Assembly: GCF_041206865.1 (NCBI RefSeq)
Contig: NZ_JBGEDP010000001.1
Location: 2,790,001-2,854,000 of the forward strand
Direction of reading: 5' to 3'
Length of the DNA: 64,000 nucleotides
Source of the DNA: Mycobacterium sp. HUMS_12744610
GTDB lineage: Bacteria; Actinomycetota; Actinomycetes; Mycobacteriales; Mycobacteriaceae
Part shown: positions 58,533 to 64,000 of the stretch, in pieces
How the letters are laid out: each line of letters starts with the position of its first letter
How positions within the stretch are numbered: position 1 is the first letter of the stretch
Program-made: the position numbers and the translations under genes
The notes under the pieces: generated by a model
Told to the model about the DNA's origin: nothing
Database searches by the model: none
The model's input: only the letters and a program-made list of their open reading frames with translations

Positions 58533-59009
58533 ATGAATCCGCTGCAGCGGCTGGCGCGGAACCCGACCGCATACCGCTGGCTGGTGTTGGCCGGAAGTCC
58601 GCTGATCGAAGCTCTCGAGTCGGTGCTGCGGTTCCTCAGCGTCGGGCGGGTCGGCGTGCTCGAACTCGTCGGGCTGCCCGGTGTTCGGATCACCGTCTCG
58701 GGCCGCAAGACCGGTCTCGCCCGGACCGCGACGGTTCTGTCCGCCCCCGCCGGGGAGGGGCTGATCGTGGTCGGGTCGAACTGGGGCCGCCGGCGTCACC
58801 CATCGTGGTCGGCGAATCTCAAGTCGGCACAACGCGTCAGCGTGCGCCGGGGCCGCCAGGTGTTCACCGCCGAGGTCCGGTTCCTCACCGGTGCGGAACG
58901 CGAGACGGCGTGGGCCACCGTGCTGCGGCAGTGGCCCAACTACCGGATCGCCGAATCCTTGGCGGGCGGAAGGCAATTCCGCCTGTTTCTGCTGACCCCC
59001 ACCGCGTGA
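58533..59009 (+). CDS. Nitroreductase/deazaflavin-dependent (Ddn-fold) protein
   Basis: 158 residues with the split beta-barrel of F420-dependent nitroreductases: GVRITVSGRKTGLARTATVL, LIVVGSNWGRRRHPSW and ANLKSAQRVSVRRGRQ. The R-K-T-G-x-x-R motif is the usual F420 phosphate contact. It likely reduces a quinone or other small molecule with F420H2. It is divergent from the TetR gene and shares that promoter region. Confidence 0.87.
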   Translation: MNPLQRLARNPTAYRWLVLAGSPLIEALESVLRFLSVGRVGVLELVGLPGVRITVSGRKTGLARTATVLSAPAGEGLIVVGSNWGRRRHPSWSANLKSAQRVSVRRGRQVFTAEVRFLTGAERETAWATVLRQWPNYRIAESLAGGRQFRLFLLTPTA

Positions 59010-59112
59010 CCCCGGCCGGGCTCGCCGGGGGATCCGCCCGCTGCGCGAGCAGGCTTCGGCCGCCCGGTGAGGAATCGTGAGTCGTGCCCGTCCGACTGGG
59101 TAACCACTCCTC

Positions 59113-60225
59113 ATGACACCGACCGCAGTGCTGGGGATCAAACGCGACGACATGATCGTGCGGAAGCAGAGCCCGTACAACGCCGAGCCGCCCGCCGCGG
59201 TGTTGGCGGAAAGCGACATCACCCCGATCGACGCTTTCTATGCGCGCAATCACGGCTCGTTTCCCGACATCGCACCCGAACAGTGGCGCCTCACGGTCGA
59301 GGGCCGGGTGGCCACGCCGCTCACCCTGACCTATGACCAGCTGAGCGCCGGTTTCGACCGGCACCGCGTGGTGGCGACTCTGGCGTGTGCCGGGAATCGC
59401 CGTGAGGATCTGCTGCGGGTGCGACCGATTCCGGGGGAGGAGCCGTGGTCCCACGGGGCGATCTCGACGGCGGAGTGGGGCGGTGCCCGCCTGGCTGACG
59501 TCCTCGCGGCCGCCGGGGTGCGCTCCGAGGACGGGTTGCATGTCGCGTTCCGGGCTCTGGACGTCGCGGAGCGGGCCCGGCCCGTCCAGGCCTACGGGAG
59601 CTCGATACCGCTGAGCAAGGCCATGTCACGGGAAGTGCTGCTTGCGTGGCAGATGAACGGAGAACCGCTTCCCCGCGCCCACGGCGGCCCGGTACGGGTG
59701 GTCGTGCCCGGATACATCGGCGCCCGCAGCGTCAAATGGGTGACCGCGATCACGGTGCAGCCCGGCCCGTCGGACGGTTACTTCCAGGCCCACGATTACC
59801 GCGTCCTGCCGGCAGACGCCGACCCGGAGTCGGCGGCCCCGGGCGAGGGCATCGCGCTGTCGGCGCTGCCGCTCAACTGCGACATCCTCCACCCCACCGA
59901 CGGCGACCGGGTGTCGCCGGGCGAGCTGACCATTCGTGGCTACGGGATCGCGGGCGACGGTCGCGGCGTGGCGCGGGTCGAAGTATCCCTGGACGACGGG
60001 CTCAGCTGGCAGCAGGCCCGCCTACATCCCGCCCCCGGCGAATGGTCATGGCAGCCCTGGTCACTGACCGTGACCGTCGGGCCGGGCCCGTTGCGGATCA
60101 TCGCCCGCGCCTGGGATGACACCGGCGCCCTGCAGTCGGAATCGGCGGATTCGCTGTGGAATCCGGGCGGATACGCCAACAACTCGTGGGCCCGCGTCGC
60201 AGCGTGCGTGGGGGCAGCCGGCTGA
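59113..60225 (+). CDS. Sulfite-oxidase-like molybdopterin enzyme
   Basis: 370 residues, ATG 59113. Molybdopterin domain with IDAFYARNHGSFPDIAPEQW and the Mo-ligand cysteine in ATLACAGNRREDL; substrate loop PGYIGARSVKWVT. The C-terminal Mo-co dimerisation domain begins near 255 (LNCDILHPTDGDRVS) with VARVEVSLDDGLSWQ. No signal peptide and no haem domain, so it is a soluble sulfite dehydrogenase-like enzyme whose electron acceptor is unknown. It is a different type from the membrane-fused one at 15946. Confidence 0.92.
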   Translation: MTPTAVLGIKRDDMIVRKQSPYNAEPPAAVLAESDITPIDAFYARNHGSFPDIAPEQWRLTVEGRVATPLTLTYDQLSAGFDRHRVVATLACAGNRREDLLRVRPIPGEEPWSHGAISTAEWGGARLADVLAAAGVRSEDGLHVAFRALDVAERARPVQAYGSSIPLSKAMSREVLLAWQMNGEPLPRAHGGPVRVVVPGYIGARSVKWVTAITVQPGPSDGYFQAHDYRVLPADADPESAAPGEGIALSALPLNCDILHPTDGDRVSPGELTIRGYGIAGDGRGVARVEVSLDDGLSWQQARLHPAPGEWSWQPWSLTVTVGPGPLRIIARAWDDTGALQSESADSLWNPGGYANNSWARVAACVGAAG

Positions 60226-60252
60226 GTCCTCCGGCAGGCCGAGGTCGGCTTC

Positions 60253-61107
60253 TCAGCTCGGCTTGCGCAAGTGCGCACCCAGCAGCTGCTGCCATCCCCT
60301 GGACATGTTGCGAAACTCTTCCTCGCAGTTGCCCGCCCGGTCTTCGGGAAGGTCGCCCGACGTGACGATGCCGGCGTTGGCCGCCGGGTCCGAACCATAG
60401 ATCCAGCACTCCCAGTTGTACATCCGCGTGATGTCCATCGAGTGTCCGTCCCAGAACGGCAGTTCGTTCGCGTCGCCGGACTCCTTTGCGCTCAGCTTCC
60501 ACTCCTGGGCGGTGTCGGTCGCGATGCGGACACCGTTGGGATAGGGCTGTCCGTCGGCGCCGGGGGTGAGAAGCATGAACGCCGAAAGTTGGTCGGCCAC
60601 GTCCTCCTCGCGTCCCGTGAACGCCAGTTCGTACATGGCGAGCGTGGCGTGACCGAGCTCGTGGTAGGCCGCCGAGACCGCTTCGTCGACGGCGGGGGTC
60701 ACCGGATCCGGGCTGCCGTTCCCGGCGAAGAGCCGTTCCGCGTGATCCCGTGCCTCGTAGCAGAGTTGAATCTCGTTGGCGGCGGGGTCGTAGAAATCGT
60801 TGTCCGTGTTGCACTGCTTGCCCGCGAGCCCCAGGTTGGACGGCAGCAGCAGGTCGTCCTCGATGTGCTGGGCGAGGTCTTCGAGGACCTTTGCGTCCTG
60901 CATGATCTGGCGGCCGTGCAACGCCTCCGGCGTTTCCGCGTCCTCGTAACGAATCGTCACCTTCCCCGACGCGGAGGCCGGCTTGGCCACCTGCGATGCC
61001 TCCGCCGACGAAGCGCCGGCCTCTTTGGCACCGACCGGGTCGCCGCCGCATCCCGCCGCCGTGAGCAGCGCGGCACACGCTGCGGTGACTCTGACACGCA
61101 CTCTCAT
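60253..61107 (-). CDS. DUF4344 putative metallopeptidase, lipoprotein
   Basis: 284 residues from ATG 61107 (GGGAG upstream); the longer frame to 61236 is rejected. Signal peptide with lipobox-like TAAGC, cysteine at about 20. The zinc motif HELGH is at 149-153 in AAYHELGHATLAMYEL, and three further cysteines occur in the mature part (KQCNTDNDFYD; LCYEARD; NWECWIYG). It is thus a surface-anchored predicted metallopeptidase with no known substrate. Confidence 0.85.
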   Translation of the reverse strand: MRVRVRVTAACAALLTAAGCGGDPVGAKEAGASSAEASQVAKPASASGKVTIRYEDAETPEALHGRQIMQDAKVLEDLAQHIEDDLLLPSNLGLAGKQCNTDNDFYDPAANEIQLCYEARDHAERLFAGNGSPDPVTPAVDEAVSAAYHELGHATLAMYELAFTGREEDVADQLSAFMLLTPGADGQPYPNGVRIATDTAQEWKLSAKESGDANELPFWDGHSMDITRMYNWECWIYGSDPAANAGIVTSGDLPEDRAGNCEEEFRNMSRGWQQLLGAHLRKPS

Positions 61108-61272
61108 CGTGTTGACTCCCGTCCGGAAATGCCCCCGCAGCCGCCCCCGAGCGATCCTTCGCGGCCCCCATGGAGCCTGGGGGAACGGTACGACACAATG
61201 CTCATCCCGCGGGGAACTTTGCGGCCACGTCGACATCGGCCAGTGGCGTAGAGGGTTATTCGCGGCCGGAGA

Positions 61273-61764
61273 CTATGGCTTGTGTGCCTTCTCCAGGCGT
61301 GCTATCTCGCTACCCCACACGGACCGAGCGCCGGCGTCACCGACTCGGTAGATCTGGATCATCGATGAGATTCCGACGGCGAGAACGACTATCCCGGTGA
61401 TGACGGACATGGCGACCGACGGCTTGGGTGACCTGTGTTCGGTCACGCGCAGCACGACGAGTCCGACGGCGACCGCCAGCAGAGCGGCGGCGAAATAGAC
61501 CATCGTGCTGCCGAGCGCGGCGTGTTCGCGCAGGATGGGGCTCGGGCTGGCCCGCAGGCTGTAGAGCCACAGGCCGGCGTTCGCGGTGATCGGCGTCAAC
61601 ACCATGGTCACGGCGGCCGAGATCAGCGTCAGCCACATCAGCTGGCCGCGCCGGGCGGCCGGCCACAGTCCGCACACGATCTCCAGCAGCGCGGTCAGCG
61701 GCACCAGCCCTACGACGAAGTGCAGCAGCAGGGCATGACCGGGCAGGCCATTGACGACGTTCAT
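61273..61764 (-). CDS. DUF2231-type four-helix membrane protein
   Basis: 163 residues from ATG 61764 preceded by CGAGGAG. Begins MNVVNGLPGHALLLHFVVGL, whose histidines are conserved in DUF2231 proteins, and has four membrane helices (TLISAAVTMVLTPITANAGL; STMVYFAAALLAVAVGLVVL; VITGIVVLAVGISSMIQIYR). Function unknown; proteins of this family are thought to bind haem or act in redox. Confidence 0.82.
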   Translation of the reverse strand: MNVVNGLPGHALLLHFVVGLVPLTALLEIVCGLWPAARRGQLMWLTLISAAVTMVLTPITANAGLWLYSLRASPSPILREHAALGSTMVYFAAALLAVAVGLVVLRVTEHRSPKPSVAMSVITGIVVLAVGISSMIQIYRVGDAGARSVWGSEIARLEKAHKP

Positions 61765-61884
61765 CGAACTCCTCGGCAGGTCAGGGCTGCGTGGCACCGG
61801 TTGCGGCCGCCGGTGGCGCCCACGACGATAGCGCCGGCACGCGTCAAAGTGCGGGCGGACACGGTCGGTCCACCGGTCCGAGGC

Positions 61885-62505
61885 TCAGCCGCCGAGCCCC
61901 TTCTTGACGGCCGCGTCCTGCTTCTGGCCGACCTCGGTCATGAAGTCTTGGGGCACCAGTGAGCCGGGCGGGCCGTCGAACTGCAGCGTGACTAGGGCCC
62001 TGCCCTCGGTGAACAGCAGGACCGTCACGCCCTTGTTGCCGTCCGGGGAATCGCCGGACAGTGTCGTTCCGCCCGTGCCGATGTTGGCCGGGCGTGACGT
62101 CGGGTTCTTCACGACGTCGCCCTGCGCGCCTTTTGCCGCGTTCAGCGCGGCCGTTGCGGCGGCGGGATCGGGGTACACCTGGATGGTGTCCTTGATCTGG
62201 TGACTGCCGTCTTCATCGCGGAATGTCACGGCCACGCCCGGTTTGCCGTTCGGGTTGTCCGTCGGGGGGCCGCCGGTGAAGGTCACGGGGGCGTTGATGT
62301 CCGTCGCCTGGATCAGCAGGCCGGAGTAGTGGCCCGGCTGTGCCGCGGCCGTCGAGGCCGGTGCCGGACCACTGGTGCCCGGGGCCGAGGTGGCAGACCC
62401 TGGTTTCGGGTTCGACGACGTCGAATGGCTGCCACAGGCGTTCAGCGCGACCGTCAGCGCCGTCGCCGCGGCCACGCCCGCCAGAACCGCCGGAGAAAAC
62501 CTCAC
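61885..62505 (-). CDS. Small exported lipoprotein (LpqN/T-like style)
   Basis: 206 residues. Signal peptide to the lipobox LNAC (Cys24), a Ser/Pro/Ala linker of about 35 residues, then a compact domain (HYSGLLIQATDINAPVTFTG; VQVYPDPAAATAALNAAKG-like helix; GVTVLLFTEGRALVTLQFDG). It is a mycobacterial surface lipoprotein of unknown role. ATG 62505 is well placed before the signal. There is no operon partner apart from the same-strand DUF2231 gene 120 bases downstream. Confidence 0.82.
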   Translation of the reverse strand: MRFSPAVLAGVAAATALTVALNACGSHSTSSNPKPGSATSAPGTSGPAPASTAAAQPGHYSGLLIQATDINAPVTFTGGPPTDNPNGKPGVAVTFRDEDGSHQIKDTIQVYPDPAAATAALNAAKGAQGDVVKNPTSRPANIGTGGTTLSGDSPDGNKGVTVLLFTEGRALVTLQFDGPPGSLVPQDFMTEVGQKQDAAVKKGLGG

Positions 62506-62633
62506 CGCACGCGCCCCTTCCCGGCTCCGTCCCGGGCCGCCTCAGGCGAGGCAAGCCGACTCGAATGCCGAATCGGACAGTACATCGCCGGCAAATCGGG
62601 CGTACCGGAAAGGGGCGGTGTGGCAGCGGCGTG

Positions 62634-63443
62634 CTACTCCAACTGGTCGCGGAGGCAGCGCAGCGTGTTGGCGAGGATGCGCGACACCTGCATCTGCGAG
62701 ACGCCTATCCGTTCGGCGATCTGGCTCTGGGTCATCGATTCGAAGAACCGCATGTGCAGGACCTCGCGTTCGCGGCGGGGTAGCGCGCTGACGAGGGCGC
62801 GGACCGCTTCCCTGTTGGTGATGTGGTCGATCTGAGGATCGACGCCACCGACCGCGTCGGCCACCAGCCGGGGCTTGCCCGAACCGTCGGCGCCGATGGG
62901 CGCGTCCAGGGACTCGAGCCGATAGGCGTCACCCGCGACGAGGCACTCGACGATCTCCTCATGGGGGACTTCCAGAACCTGCGCGAGCTCGCCGGCTGTG
63001 GGCGCCCGACCCAGCTTCTGCGCCAAATCTCCTGTAGTTCTGCTGATTTGGACGTGCAGCTCGCGCAACCGCCGAGGGACACGCATGCCCCAGCTGTAGT
63101 CGCGGAAATAGCGACGGACCTCACCCATCATGGTGGGGACCGCAAACCCGATGAAGCTGGGCCCTTTTTCGGGGTCGAAACGGTTGATGGCGTTCATCAG
63201 GCCCAGGCGTGCGACCTGCGTCAAGTCGTCGAGACCTTCGCCGCGACGTCCGAAGTGGCTGGCCACGTGGTCGGCCAGCGGCAGGCAGCGGGCCACGATG
63301 CGTTCGCGTTGGTGTTGGTACTCGTGCGATTCGGCTGGCATCTGGCGCAGCGCGACGAACATCTCGATGACGTCGTCATAAGAGTCGTCCGGTTGTGATG
63401 TGGTCGAGCTAGAGGGGCGGGGCGGGGCCAGGACGTCGGTCAT
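62634..63443 (-). CDS. SigB/SigF-type alternative sigma factor
   Basis: 269 residues from ATG 63443; the longer frame to 63737 adds non-conserved residues and is rejected. Region 2: RCLPLADHVASHFGRRGEGL, then DLTQVARLGLMNAINRFDPE and FAVPTMMGEVRRYFRD with WGMRVPRRLRELH. Region 3: APTAGELAQVLEVPHEEIVE. Region 4 helix-turn-helix: MTQSQIAERIGVSQMQVSRI. It is clearly related to SigF of M. tuberculosis but with a different central part (RLESLDAPIGADGSGKPRLV), so it is either the species' SigF or a paralogue. No anti-sigma gene adjoins it. Confidence 0.9.
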   Translation of the reverse strand: MTDVLAPPRPSSSTTSQPDDSYDDVIEMFVALRQMPAESHEYQHQRERIVARCLPLADHVASHFGRRGEGLDDLTQVARLGLMNAINRFDPEKGPSFIGFAVPTMMGEVRRYFRDYSWGMRVPRRLRELHVQISRTTGDLAQKLGRAPTAGELAQVLEVPHEEIVECLVAGDAYRLESLDAPIGADGSGKPRLVADAVGGVDPQIDHITNREAVRALVSALPRREREVLHMRFFESMTQSQIAERIGVSQMQVSRILANTLRCLRDQLE

Positions 63444-64000
63444 CGGCTGGAGAACCCCCACCGTCGGACTCGACACGTGCACGGAACAGTTTGCATCGTT
63501 GCTCTTCCTCTGCGTCGTGTGCAGCGGGACGGCAAGGCATGTGGATGCCCGAGGCGCCTCCCGCGGCACCCGTATCCGTGTGGATATTGGCCGCAGCGCG
63601 CACGGTGCTAACGGGGGCGGTGGCAGTTGACTTATCGACGTATGCCACGGAAACCCAGCAGCCGAGCGGCTGACTGGCCGCTTTGAGCTAAACGGCGACC
63701 TGTCCAGAACGGACTCACTGGCGACTATACGCGACATCGCTCCAACCCGCGACGGGTACGCGAAATCTGGCTTGCGAGAAGGGTTCTACCGCCGTTCGCG
63801 TGCGATCCGGCCCTTAGCCACAAACGATCGCACGCCCGGCGGCGGGCGTGGCGCAACGCGGGGAATCCCTTGGTGGCTCGTCGTATTGGGCCGCGGAGGG
63901 CCAGGGGTCCGACGCCATCACCGCTTTGCCCGCGGCGGTTCGTGGTACACCCGTTGGTTCATGTGCTGTTCACCTGGCGGAAACCTCGCCGGGTGCAGGC
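63444..64000 (-). other. Upstream region of the sigma factor gene, no gene recognised
   Basis: About 557 bases to the window end. The frames present are short and arginine-rich, with no ribosome binding sites or family motifs. The region presumably holds the promoter of the sigma factor. A clear SigF-type promoter (GTTT then GGGTAT) was looked for on the minus strand and not found. Confidence 0.5.

Noticed and set aside
63491..63673. 60-residue plus-strand frame opposite the sigma-factor leader
   Set aside because: Short, no ribosome binding site and no conserved features; likely chance.

Overview
The window is high-GC DNA and reads as a slow-growing Mycobacterium. The gene content supports this: an FHA-ABC exporter of the Rv1747 type, a REP13E12-type HNH protein, many FadE/FadD/P450/SDR genes, an F420/Ddn-fold protein, lipoproteins, a SigF-type sigma factor and the Rv0081-Rv0087 hydrogenase-like operon. 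No rRNA, tRNA or CRISPR was found. All identifications come from reading translations and motifs; no database search was run.

Layout. 1-3434: partial SDR gene, an IS1380-family element and a LipF-like esterase. 3499-6659: FHA-ABC exporter with two small conserved genes. 7101-14555: tight beta-oxidation-like operon with paired acyl-CoA dehydrogenases, paired MaoC hydratases, an Ltp2-type thiolase fold, a free DUF35 protein, an esterase and a FadD17-like ligase. This is a split relative of the steroid side-chain igr/ChsH-Ltp2 system. 14557-18106: EamA transporter, a decayed SDR, a molybdopterin/cytochrome b fusion and a scarred stretch with a deletion junction and a frameshifted secreted protein. 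18152-21883: CoA ligase, class II aldolase and amidohydrolase.

22048-32735 is the most unusual region. A Cys-free ArsR regulator precedes a complete membrane-bound hydrogenase-like complex (20 kDa Fe-S subunit, HyfB-like, HycD, HycP, HycQ, HycE). A paralogous ArsR, a degenerate malic-enzyme-like protein and a GTP-type PEP carboxykinase follow. HycE has lost the cysteines that bind NiFe, so this is an energy-converting-hydrogenase-related (Ehr) complex rather than a hydrogenase. Its position beside PEP/malate-node genes suggests an undescribed link between membrane energy coupling and C3/C4 carbon flux.

32930-36811: sulfatase, flavin monooxygenase-like protein and Gfo/Idh oxidoreductase. 36815-38152: isomerase remnant and a TetR regulator. 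38376-45852: P450, mycofactocin-type SDR, crotonase, double CaiB CoA-transferase, SDR and a kinase-like protein, probably controlled by that TetR. 45878-51880: secreted DUF4189 protein, two adjacent or nested IS3-type elements, and a 13E12 HNH gene split by an IS5-family element. 51956-58361 (minus): degenerate and intact M24 peptidases, amidohydrolase, SDR, P450 and TetR. 58533-63443: Ddn-like protein, sulfite-oxidase-like enzyme, DUF4344 lipoprotein, DUF2231 membrane protein, a second lipoprotein and a SigF-like factor.

Several otherwise well-conserved genes carry single-base losses, most of them explained by contraction of a short homopolymer by one base. These are either assembly errors or real decay and should be checked before any of the genes is called dead.
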